Source: Schaalia odontolytica
GTDB lineage: Bacteria > Actinomycetota > Actinomycetes > Actinomycetales > Actinomycetaceae
NCBI GenBank assembly: GCA_958415245.1
Contig: CATYYP010000129.1
Span: 1 to 5,631, forward strand
Length of the DNA: 5,631 nucleotides
Reading direction: 5' to 3'
The notes beneath the pieces were generated by a model, which was given only the letters and a program-made list of their open reading frames with translations, ran no database searches and was not told the DNA's origin. Positions 1-5,631 of this stretch are shown here, piece after piece (within the stretch, counting starts at the first letter, position 1; each line of letters begins with the position of its first letter). The position numbers and the translations under genes were made by a program.

Positions 1-483
1 CTCGGCGAGGACGGAGAGCTGGGTGCCGATATTGCCGTAGCCGATGATCCCCAGGGTGTGCCCGCGCACCTCGTGGGCGCCGTCCGCGCTCTTGTCCCAC
101 ACGCCGCGGTGCAGACGCGAGTTTTTGACGGTGACGCGGCGCGAGAGGTCGATGATCTCACCGATTGCGAGCTCGACGACGGAGCGCGTGTTGGAGTAGG
201 GGGCGTTGAACACGGCGACGCCCATCTCGGTGGCGGTGGCCAGGTCGATCTGGTTCGTGCCGATGCAGAAGGCTCCGATGGCCTTGAGTTCGGGGCGCGC
301 GCGCAGCACTCGCTCGGTGACCTCGGTCTTGGACCGCAGGCCCAGGTAGTCCACGCCTTCGAGCGCGTCGATGAGGTCGTCCTCGGACAGGGCGCCCGTC
401 ACGCGGGTGACCTCGATGCCGAACTTGGCGAAAATATCGTCGGCGACGTGGTGCGGGTTTTCCAGGAGCAGTGCGCGTGTCAT
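1..483 (-). CDS. serA: D-3-phosphoglycerate dehydrogenase, N-terminal part (truncated by window edge)
   Basis: This enzyme oxidises 3-phosphoglycerate to 3-phosphohydroxypyruvate with NAD+, the first committed step of serine biosynthesis in the cytoplasm. The 161 visible residues carry the hallmarks of the short E. coli-type enzyme: YLGLRSKTEVTE (about 64-75), AIGAFCIGTNQIDL (87-100), VFNAPYSNTRSVVELAIGE (about 109-127), HRGVWDK, and the start of the NAD-binding Rossmann fold, LGIIGYGNIGTQ (GxGxxG near 147-152). The rest of the nucleotide-binding domain, the catalytic Arg/Glu/His and any C-terminal ACT domain lie beyond the left edge. I chose the ATG at 483-481 because residue 1 then sits just before the first family-conserved stretch. 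An in-frame ATG at 519-517 would add 12 residues and has no ribosome-binding site. The start at 483 also has only a run of G very close to the ATG, so a short-leader or leaderless transcript is possible. It follows the HelD gene on the same strand after 59 bases, so co-transcription is possible but not shown. Identification is very secure. Confidence 0.96.
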   Translation of the reverse strand, partial: MTRALLLENPHHVADDIFAKFGIEVTRVTGALSEDDLIDALEGVDYLGLRSKTEVTERVLRARPELKAIGAFCIGTNQIDLATATEMGVAVFNAPYSNTRSVVELAIGEIIDLSRRVTVKNSRLHRGVWDKSADGAHEVRGHTLGIIGYGNIGTQLSVLAE

Positions 484-542
484 GCCCCCATCATGGCAGA
501 CGGGAGCGGAAAGGGACATGCGGTGTCAGGGTGTGGTTGCTC

Positions 543-2816
543 CTACCACTCTTCCATGCCGGCGGGCAGGGGAGCGCAGTGGACGACGTGCACGTCGTGG
601 GTGGCGCGCGTGAGGGCGACGAAAAGGTCACCGACACCATCACCGAGGATTTCCGCGGGTTCGACGAGGATGACCGAGTCGAACTCGAGGCCCTTGGAGG
701 CCACCGCCGACAGGAGGCTGACACGCTCGGAGAGGGCCGTCTCGCCGTCCACGTCGGCTCCCCACGCGCGGGCGCGTTCATTGCCGACAATGAGGGCGAT
801 GCGGCCGCGGGAGGTCCCCGCCTCGTGATCGAGGCGTTCCTCGGCCTCGCGCTGGGCCTGGGCGACGGCGCGCCACAGGGGGCTGTTGTCCTTCGACGAG
901 GCCGGGGTGTCCTCGGGCGCATCCACGTGGGTGACGCGGTAGCAATCCTCGACGTCGCGCACGGCAGTCATCGGGTAGAGGACGGGGACGCCGGCGCGGG
1001 CGACAACGCCTTCGGCGAGGGTCGTGAGGGTCGCGGGCGTGCGGTAGGAGACCGTCAGCGCGTACTCGGCCGCCAGGGCGCGGGCCGCAGGCCCGAGTGC
1101 CTTTTCCCACGTGGGCGGGCGCTTGGAGCCGCGACGCTGGTCGAGGTCACCCACGACCGTGAACGAACGGGAGGGGCAGCGGCGCAGCAGGGCGCGCCAC
1201 GCCATGGGGGAGAGCTCCTGCGCCTCATCGACCACGATGTGGCCGTAGGCCCACGTGCGGTCCTTGGCGGCGCGCTCGGACAGTGGCGTCCAGGTGTCCT
1301 GCCCGGCCACCTGCTCGGCGAGCATCTGGGCGGTCACGATGCCTCCGCCCAGGTTCTGGGCCTCGATCGCCTCGCGGGCGCGCTCGATCGCTCCCTCGTC
1401 GGCCTCGCGCGACGAGGAGGAAGACGACGGCATGGGGCCGAGCAGCTCCTCGCACTCGTCCAGGATCGGCACGTCCGAGACCGTCCACGGCGCCGAGCGG
1501 GGGCGCACGAGGGCAGCGAGCTCGTCGGGACGCAGGGGGGAGCCGGCCTTGCGGTTTGCCGCCGCCAACACCTCGGGACGAGCGTAGAGGCGGCGCAGCA
1601 GTGTCTGTGCGCTTGTCGGCATCCACGCCGTGTTGATTGCGCGTCGGCAGTCCACGGAATCGCGGATTTCGATGAGCCAGGAGCGCTTGACCTCGGGATC
1701 GACGCCGCCCTCGGAGTCCGCGTCCCCGGCCTCGCGCGCCAAGCGCAGGGCCAAAACGTCCATGAGTTCGCGCGCGAAGGACTCTCGCGCCACGTTGTGC
1801 GCGCGGCCCGAGCGCTTCGCCCGCCGCCTCGCGCTCTCCACGTCGGCGCGCGTGAGCGTCACCTCGCGGTTCCACACGCGCAGCACCTGGTCGCTGTCGG
1901 GCAGCTTGGCCAGCGCCCGTACGGCTTCCTTGACGATCTTCGCCCACGCGGGCAGGCCCTTGATCCGCGCCACGGCCTCGTCCTCGCTCACGCGAGCGTT
2001 CACTCCCGGCACCAGGTCGCCCAGCGTCACCGAGACGACACCCGTCTCGCCGAGCGACGGCAGGACCTGCTCGATGTAGCGCAGGAACAGGCGCGAGGGG
2101 CCGACGAGGAGGACACCCGATCGTTCGAGGCGCTCGCGGTGGGCGTAGAGCAGGTACGCGATGCGGTGGAGGGCGACGGCCGTCTTGCCGGTGCCGGGAC
2201 CGCCCTGCACGACCAGGAGGCCCTTGTCGGACGCGCGAATGATGCGGTCCTGCTCGGACTGGATGGTGGCAACAATGTCGCCCATGCGGCCGTCGCGGGC
2301 CTCGCTGAGGGCATGCATGAGGGCTCCCTCGCCCTGGAGTTCCAGCCCGGAAGCGCGGGAGGCGTCCAGCAGCTCGTCTTCGAGGCCGGTGACGCGTCGG
2401 TCACGGGTGGAGATGTGGCGGCGACGCACGACGCCGTCAGGCTCGGCGGAGGTGGCCTGGTAGAAGGGGCGTGCGGCAGGTGCACGCCAGTCAACGAGCA
2501 GGGGAGTGCCGTCCTCGTGGGACAGGGAGAGCCGACCCACGTGGCGGGTTGAACGATCAGCCATGTCGAGGCGTCCGAACACGAGGCGTTCCTCGACGCC
2601 TTCGAGGCGCGCGGCCATTTCGCCGAGGTGGGCCGACAGGGCCTCGCGCTCGGTCCATCCCTGGGCGTTGCCGACGCCGTGGGTCGAGTGGATGCGCCCC
2701 TGACGCTGCCGATATGAGGCTCGCAGAGCGTCCAGGCGTTCGTAGGCGCTGTCCACGAAATCCTGTTCGGGCAACGGAAGGTCGGTCGACGACTCGCGGT
2801 GCTCGTTCGTGGCCAT
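543..2816 (-). CDS. helD: HelD-family RNA polymerase-binding ATPase (superfamily I helicase fold)
   Basis: HelD/HelR proteins bind RNA polymerase and use ATP to release stalled enzyme from nucleic acid; some members protect against rifamycins. The 757 residues show the superfamily I motifs in order: Q-motif region QSEQDRIIRA (186-195), Walker A GGPGTGKTA (205-213), Walker B/motif II VVDEAQEL (528-535), motif III VVGDLDQ (554-560), motif IV SYRTPA (590-595), motif V SKGLEFD (707-713) and motif VI VALTRATH (733-740). Before Walker A are an alpha-helical N-terminus (about 15-75) and the HelD signatures FGRLDM and LLVDWRAPAARPFY (106-119). A HelD-specific region separates Walker A from Walker B and includes WTVSDVPILDECEELLG (444-460). 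These features fit the mycobacterial-type class II HelD better than the longer-looping HelR or Bacillus HelD, and are not those of UvrD or Rep. The ATG at 2816-2814 follows a strong GAGGAGG site with suitable spacing. The stop is TAG. A six-serine run (464-469) sits where the primary-channel loop is expected. It is divergent from the PAC2 gene and lies upstream of serA. Confidence 0.92.
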   Translation of the reverse strand: MATNEHRESSTDLPLPEQDFVDSAYERLDALRASYRQRQGRIHSTHGVGNAQGWTEREALSAHLGEMAARLEGVEERLVFGRLDMADRSTRHVGRLSLSHEDGTPLLVDWRAPAARPFYQATSAEPDGVVRRRHISTRDRRVTGLEDELLDASRASGLELQGEGALMHALSEARDGRMGDIVATIQSEQDRIIRASDKGLLVVQGGPGTGKTAVALHRIAYLLYAHRERLERSGVLLVGPSRLFLRYIEQVLPSLGETGVVSVTLGDLVPGVNARVSEDEAVARIKGLPAWAKIVKEAVRALAKLPDSDQVLRVWNREVTLTRADVESARRRAKRSGRAHNVARESFARELMDVLALRLAREAGDADSEGGVDPEVKRSWLIEIRDSVDCRRAINTAWMPTSAQTLLRRLYARPEVLAAANRKAGSPLRPDELAALVRPRSAPWTVSDVPILDECEELLGPMPSSSSSSREADEGAIERAREAIEAQNLGGGIVTAQMLAEQVAGQDTWTPLSERAAKDRTWAYGHIVVDEAQELSPMAWRALLRRCPSRSFTVVGDLDQRRGSKRPPTWEKALGPAARALAAEYALTVSYRTPATLTTLAEGVVARAGVPVLYPMTAVRDVEDCYRVTHVDAPEDTPASSKDNSPLWRAVAQAQREAEERLDHEAGTSRGRIALIVGNERARAWGADVDGETALSERVSLLSAVASKGLEFDSVILVEPAEILGDGVGDLFVALTRATHDVHVVHCAPLPAGMEEW

Positions 2817-2820
2817 GGGT

Positions 2821-2826
2821 CCTCCT
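2821..2826 (-). promoter_or_regulatory. Ribosome-binding site of helD
   Basis: The minus strand reads AGGAGG here, ending four bases before the ATG at 2816. This near-perfect Shine-Dalgarno match fixes the HelD start and predicts efficient translation. Confidence 0.85.
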
Positions 2827-2890
2827 CGATTATGGGCCTTCCATTGTTCCTTACTTTCGTCTCGCGTGCTCTCCTATGTGCGGTGTGTGC

Positions 2891-2910
2891 GCGACTTCGC
2901 CGCAAGCTCA
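2891..2910 (-). promoter_or_regulatory. RAE-like imperfect inverted repeat upstream of helD
   Basis: On the minus strand this 20-base stretch has a CTTGCGGCGAAG core. As I remember it, the rifamycin-associated element is a 19-base inverted repeat with half-site GGGGCTTGC around a central G. By eye the left half matches 7 of 9 positions. The right half matches 7 of 9 only if one extra base is allowed in the spacer. It lies about 75 bases before the HelD start. The match is degenerate and the sequence is GC-rich, so chance is a real alternative. Its role is inferred only from known RAE association with rifamycin-response genes, including helR. Confidence 0.3.
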
Positions 2911-2924
2911 AAACCATCTCCCGC

Positions 2925-2954
2925 GTGACGAGGTGGGCGCCGCCCGGGTACGTT
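2925..2954 (+). promoter_or_regulatory. Probable sigma-70-type promoter of the PAC2 gene
   Basis: A -35-like GTGACG (2925-2930; four of six match TTGACA) is followed after 18 bases by TACGTT (2949-2954), which fits TANNNT. Transcription would start near 2961, giving a leader of about 30 bases that contains the ribosome-binding site. The spacer holds an 11-base perfect inverted repeat, GGGCG-C-CGCCC (2935-2945), which could be an operator or just GC-rich sequence. Predicted by eye only. Confidence 0.45.
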
Positions 2955-2980
2955 AGACACGAGGCAGAAGAATCAGCATG

Positions 2981-2988
2981 AGGAGGAG
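2981..2988 (+). promoter_or_regulatory. Ribosome-binding site of the PAC2 gene
   Basis: AGGAGGAG ends two bases before the GTG at 2991, with the AGGAGG core four bases from it. It decides the GTG start: the nearby ATG at 2978 is out of frame and precedes the site. Confidence 0.8.
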
Positions 2989-2990
2989 AC

Positions 2991-4067
2991 GTGAGTATCA
3001 ACGCCACTGACCTGTATGCCGACGGTCCCGCCGCCGGCGCGAAGGCGAAGATTCTCCTCATCCACTTTGATGGGGCGATTGACGCCGGCGCCGCAGGGCG
3101 CATGGCGATCGGCCAGCTCCTGCGCTCCCTGCACAACGAGCGGGTCGCGACCTTCGATGCGGACACCCTCATGGACTACCGTTCGCACCGCCCGATCGTG
3201 ACCGTGGACAACTGGGTGTCCTCCCCGGACATGGTGATGCCGGAGACCGTCCTTGACCTCGTCGAAGACGATATGGGCAACCCGATCCTGGTTCTGCACG
3301 GCGCGGAGCCGGATGCGCACTGGGAGTCGTTCACGAACGCGATCAACGAGCTGTGTGAGCGCGCCGGCGTCGAGATCACCTTCTCGCTGCACGGGGTGCC
3401 CTCGGGTGTGCCGCACACGCGACCGACGCCCGTGCACGTGCAGGCCACCGACGCGTCGCTGCTTCCCCCGGGGTCTGGCGTGATCTCGAACCACATGCAG
3501 TTCCCTTCGCCGCTGTCCACCTTCATGCAGATCCGCATGGGGCAACGAGGCATTGGCGGGCTGGCGCTGCTCGGCGCGGTCCCGTATTACATGGCGGACA
3601 CCGGCTACCCGGCGGCCTCCTCGGCCCTGCTCACCTCCTTCGCGAAGTTCGCTGACCTGTCACTGCCCGTCGGTGACCTCGAGCAGGGAGCCGCGCAGGA
3701 CCAGGAGAACATCGCCAAGCTCGTGGAGGGAAACCCCGACATCTCGCACACGGTCTCCAACCTCGAGGAGCACTTCGACGCGTGGACCGGAGGGGAGGGC
3801 GCGATCCCGCTGCCCGGACTCGGTCAGCGCCCGTCGGCGGGCGGCGAGGAGAAGGCCCCGAAGGACATCGGTGACGTCATCGAGGCCTACCTGGCGCAGG
3901 TCTCGCGCGCCCAGGACGAGGAGATCGAGTCCGTTCAGCGCGCCCCGCGCACCGAGGAATCCGTGGAACCTTCCAAGCCTGACACGATCGAGGACGTGCT
4001 CGCACGCATCGAGGCGCGTCGCAACGGGCACGGTCCCGGCCCCTCGGCTCCGCGTCACCGCGCCTGA
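2991..4067 (+). CDS. PAC2 family protein (proteasome-assembly-chaperone fold)
   Basis: The 358-residue product belongs to the PAC2 family, named for a eukaryotic proteasome assembly chaperone. Its members in actinobacteria are common, but their biochemical role is not established. Conserved segments are ILLIHFDGAIDAG (21-33), the DADTLMDYRSHRP block (57-69), LHGAEPDAHWESF (102-114), HGVPSGVPHTRP (134-145) and AVPYYMADTGYPAAS (196-210). After the globular domain comes a less conserved tail (about 270-358), rich in Glu, Pro and Arg. It contains two short helix-like segments with related sequence, PKDIGDVIEAYLAQV and PDTIEDVLARIEARR. No signal peptide or membrane segment is seen, so it is probably cytoplasmic. 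The start is GTG, chosen for the strong AGGAGGAG site and the position of the first conserved strand. It is divergent from HelD (174-base gap) and convergent with the spermidine synthase-like gene. A link to proteasome function cannot be judged here, because no proteasome gene is present. Confidence 0.9.
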   Translation: MSINATDLYADGPAAGAKAKILLIHFDGAIDAGAAGRMAIGQLLRSLHNERVATFDADTLMDYRSHRPIVTVDNWVSSPDMVMPETVLDLVEDDMGNPILVLHGAEPDAHWESFTNAINELCERAGVEITFSLHGVPSGVPHTRPTPVHVQATDASLLPPGSGVISNHMQFPSPLSTFMQIRMGQRGIGGLALLGAVPYYMADTGYPAASSALLTSFAKFADLSLPVGDLEQGAAQDQENIAKLVEGNPDISHTVSNLEEHFDAWTGGEGAIPLPGLGQRPSAGGEEKAPKDIGDVIEAYLAQVSRAQDEEIESVQRAPRTEESVEPSKPDTIEDVLARIEARRNGHGPGPSAPRHRA

Positions 4068-4076
4068 GGAAGGCAC

Positions 4077-4098
4077 CGCGCCCAGGTGTGGGGGCGCG
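4077..4098. terminator. GC-rich hairpin in the convergent gap, possible bidirectional terminator
   Basis: CGCGCCC (4077-4083) can pair fully with GGGCGCG (4092-4098) around an eight-base loop, between the stop codons of two converging genes. No T-tract follows on either strand, so it is not a classical intrinsic terminator. Such hairpins without a T-run are suspected to act in high-GC bacteria. The position is the main support. Confidence 0.35.
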
Positions 4099-4117
4099 CC
4101 TGTGCGCCGCGGCCTCG

Positions 4118-4939
4118 TTAGTCGGCCTGCTGGTATCCCACCTGGGCGTCCGTCAGTGCCGGCGTGCCCGCGACCCAGCGCAACAAGTCCGCTGGCCTCG
4201 TAATGCGGGCCGGGAGAGCGAGCATACGCAGGGCCCGGTCGATCTGATCAACGTCCACGACGTCGGCGGCGCTCGCCAGGGCGACGACGTTGCCGCGCCG
4301 TCCCCCTCGCCCCACCTTCGGGTCCTGGATGGAGGCCACGAAGGGGAACACCTCCTGCAGGGCGGCCACGTCCTGACGCGCGTTGGCAGGGCCTCCATGC
4401 GCGCAATTGACGAGGTATACCCCCGAGGCCGTGAGGGCGCGCCGTGCCCGATCGGCGCACTCCACCGTGCGCAGATGATCGGGAGTCACGCCCGACGCGA
4501 AGGCGTCGCGCACGATGACGTCGAAAGAACCCTCGCGCGTCTCGTCGAGGACCGCGCGCCCGTCACCAACGCGGATCTTGACCTGTGGGGCCTTGGGGAT
4601 GGGGAAATGCTCACGCACCTGCTCGGCCAAAAGCCGATCGACCTCCACCGCGACGTGGCGTGAATTCGGGCGAGACGAGGACCAGGCGCACGCAAGTGCG
4701 CAAGCCGCGCCGCCCACGTGGAGCGCGCGGAAACGATCCTGGGGGCCCCACAGCGAGGACACGACGGCGTCCATGTGCTGCATGTACTCGAACTCTAAGT
4801 ACGCGGGGTCCGACGTATCGACCGCAGACGATTCGACGTCGCCCAGGAACAGCGTCGCGCGCGGACCGTCCCAGCGGATACGGGCCGGACCGAAATCCGT
4901 GTCGAAGGAGATGTCGCGTGACGAAGATGAGCGTGCCAT
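4118..4939 (-). CDS. Spermidine synthase-like protein (class I SAM-dependent transferase fold)
   Basis: The 273-residue product has the Rossmann-like fold of spermidine synthases and SAM methyltransferases. Visible motifs are YLEFEYMQHMDAVV (47-60), equivalent to the substrate-side segment before the fold; motif I RALHVGGAACALA (71-83); the acidic end of strand 2, VAVEVD (96-101), expected to bind the nucleoside; VGDGRAVL (124-131); and FDVIVRDAFAS (139-149). True aminopropyltransferases usually carry an Asp-Ser-(Ser/Thr)-Asp-Pro type motif at the last site. Here it reads DAFAS, so polyamine synthesis is doubtful and the substrate is unknown. No membrane segment is present, unlike the MFS-fused relatives. 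The ATG at 4939 is preferred. An upstream ATG (4957) and a TTG (4993, overlapping dinB) give unconserved extensions and lack ribosome-binding sites. The stop is TAA. It is divergent from dinB and convergent with the PAC2 gene. Fold assignment is secure; the reaction is not. Confidence 0.85.
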   Translation of the reverse strand: MARSSSSRDISFDTDFGPARIRWDGPRATLFLGDVESSAVDTSDPAYLEFEYMQHMDAVVSSLWGPQDRFRALHVGGAACALACAWSSSRPNSRHVAVEVDRLLAEQVREHFPIPKAPQVKIRVGDGRAVLDETREGSFDVIVRDAFASGVTPDHLRTVECADRARRALTASGVYLVNCAHGGPANARQDVAALQEVFPFVASIQDPKVGRGGRRGNVVALASAADVVDVDQIDRALRMLALPARITRPADLLRWVAGTPALTDAQVGYQQAD

Positions 4940-4946
4940 GGTGGAC

Positions 4947-4952
4947 ACTGTA
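4947..4952 (-). promoter_or_regulatory. Candidate -10 element for the spermidine synthase-like gene
   Basis: The minus strand reads TACAGT, a fit to TANNNT, with seven bases between it and the ATG at 4939. Transcription would then begin at or next to the start codon, giving a leaderless message. That would explain why no Shine-Dalgarno sequence precedes the ATG. No convincing -35 is present. Inference from position only. Confidence 0.35.
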
Positions 4953-4976
4953 ACCATGGACGACGCCCACGGACAC

Positions 4977-4985
4977 AGGAGGTGA
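4977..4985 (+). promoter_or_regulatory. Ribosome-binding site of dinB
   Basis: AGGAGGTGA is a perfect extended match to the 16S rRNA 3' end and lies just before the ATG at 4987. It fixes the dinB start. I found no convincing -10/-35 pair or LexA (SOS) box in the 47 bases between the two divergent genes. Confidence 0.85.
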
Positions 4986-4986
4986 C

Positions 4987-5631
4987 ATGTCAAACGCTCC
5001 CAGGGACGCGCGCGCTAAACGCGACTGGGGATCGGACGATAGTGCCACGCCGATCCTGCACGTCGACATGGATTCCTTCTTCGCGCAGGTCGAAATGCGT
5101 GAGGACCCGAGCCTCATCGGCCGCCCCATCATCGTGGGCGGCACGTCCGGGCGCGGAGTCGTTACCTCCGCCACCTACGAGGCCCGGGCCTTGGGCGTGC
5201 GCGCCGGCATGCCAACCTCGCGCGCCCGCGCCCTGTGCCCGAGCGCCGCATTCATCCCCGGCAACCACGGCCTCTATCAACGCTATTCCCGCCAGGTCAT
5301 GGCGATTCTCGCCACCGTCACCCCGGACCTCGAGCAGGTCTCCATCGACGAGGCCTTCCTCGACGTCTCCGGGGCGCGCCGCAGGCTGGGATCGCCCACC
5401 CAGGTCGCCCACCTCATCCGCGCGCGTATCCGCGAAGCCGTCGGGCTGCCCGCATCCGTCGGAATTGCTGCCACCAAGTCGGTCGCCAAGATTGCCTCCT
5501 CGCACGCCAAGCCTGACGGCCTGCTCCTCATCCCGCAGGCGGCCACGGTCGACTTCCTCCACGGACTGCCCGTTGGAGCACTGTGGGGAGTCGGGGGAAA
5601 GACCGCGGCGATCCTTGATCGGGAGGGGATC
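4987..5631 (+). CDS. dinB: DNA polymerase IV (Y-family), N-terminal part (truncated by window edge)
   Basis: Y-family polymerase for translesion synthesis, acting on damaged or stalled templates with low fidelity. The 215 visible residues cover most of the palm and fingers. They include HVDMDSFFAQVE (25-36), with metal ligand D27 and steric-gate F32; the fingers segment RPIIVGG...GVVTSATYEAR (46-67); VSIDEAFLDVSG (118-129), with catalytic D121 and E122; SVGIAATKSVAKIASSHAKPDG (158-178); and the beginning of the helix-hairpin-helix-like thumb, LPVGALWGVGGKT (194-206). All catalytic residues are present. The protein starts with about 20 extra residues before the first palm strand, compared with E. 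coli DinB. No alternative start between the ATG at 4987 and the metal-binding motif is likely, because the ribosome-binding site is perfect and the next in-frame ATG is inside that motif. The rest of the thumb, the little finger and any C-terminal beta-clamp motif lie past the right edge. Confidence 0.96.
   Translation, partial: MSNAPRDARAKRDWGSDDSATPILHVDMDSFFAQVEMREDPSLIGRPIIVGGTSGRGVVTSATYEARALGVRAGMPTSRARALCPSAAFIPGNHGLYQRYSRQVMAILATVTPDLEQVSIDEAFLDVSGARRRLGSPTQVAHLIRARIREAVGLPASVGIAATKSVAKIASSHAKPDGLLLIPQAATVDFLHGLPVGALWGVGGKTAAILDREGI

Noticed and set aside
484..542. Possible terminator between helD and serA
   Set aside because: I found no stable hairpin or T-run on the minus strand in these 59 bases.
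471..2552. Very long open frame (693 codons) on the plus strand, antisense to the HelD gene
   Set aside because: HelD on the opposite strand has every family motif. The antisense product is low-complexity, rich in Arg, Gly, Ala and His, and has no recognisable domain. It is explained by high GC at third codon positions.
2829..2834. CATAAT on the minus strand as a -10 box for helD
   Set aside because: Transcription would start inside the ribosome-binding site and cut it off. No -35 is seen at the right distance. It is more likely chance AT-rich sequence, and the true helD promoter remains unassigned.
2027..3172. Minus-strand frame of 381 codons across the helD/PAC2 intergenic region
   Set aside because: It runs out of frame through helD and antisense to the start of the PAC2 gene. 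The product is Ser, Arg and Pro rich with no motif. It would erase a good promoter and two ribosome-binding sites.
4786..4801. TCGAAC half-site resembling an actinobacterial SOS (LexA) box upstream of dinB
   Set aside because: The second half does not match GTTCGA, and it lies inside conserved codons of the spermidine synthase-like gene, about 190 bases from dinB.
4988..4993. Perfect TTGACA on the minus strand near the dinB start, as a -35 for the leftward gene
   Set aside because: No -10-like hexamer lies 16-19 bases downstream; the TACAGT candidate is 35 bases away.
4990..5562. Minus-strand open frame opposite dinB
   Set aside because: DinB catalytic motifs are intact on the plus strand. 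The antisense frame is low-complexity and has no recognisable domain.

Overview
The window is GC-rich, densely packed bacterial DNA from a high-GC Gram-positive (actinobacterium). The evidence is the base composition, the strong GC bias at third codon positions (which produces long antisense shadow frames), a HelD-type RNA polymerase-binding ATPase that most resembles the mycobacterial class, and an actinobacterial-style PAC2 protein. A relative of Actinomyces/Schaalia is my guess, but the sequence alone does not fix the genus.

Layout. (1) Positions 1-483, minus strand: the N-terminal part of serA (D-3-phosphoglycerate dehydrogenase), cut by the left edge. (2) 543-2816, minus: a complete 757-residue HelD-family ATPase, upstream of serA on the same strand with a 59-base gap. 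(3) 2817-2990: a divergent control region with a good promoter for the rightward gene and an imperfect inverted repeat that resembles the rifamycin-associated element. (4) 2991-4067, plus: a PAC2-family protein. (5) 4068-4117: a short convergent gap holding a GC-rich hairpin. (6) 4118-4939, minus: a soluble spermidine synthase-like (class I SAM-fold) protein without the usual aminopropyltransferase active-site signature. (7) 4987-5631, plus: the N-terminal 215 residues of DinB (DNA polymerase IV), cut by the right edge and divergent from gene 6 across 47 bases.

This looks like ordinary chromosomal backbone. I see no mobile element, CRISPR array, tRNA, rRNA or phage gene. The genes serve separate tasks: serine biosynthesis, transcription recycling, a protein of the proteasome-assembly-chaperone fold, an orphan SAM-fold enzyme, and translesion synthesis. 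Nothing shows them working as one system. The most interesting points are the apparent loss of the acidic primary-channel loop tip in HelD, the RAE-like repeat upstream of it, and the altered active site of the spermidine synthase-like protein.
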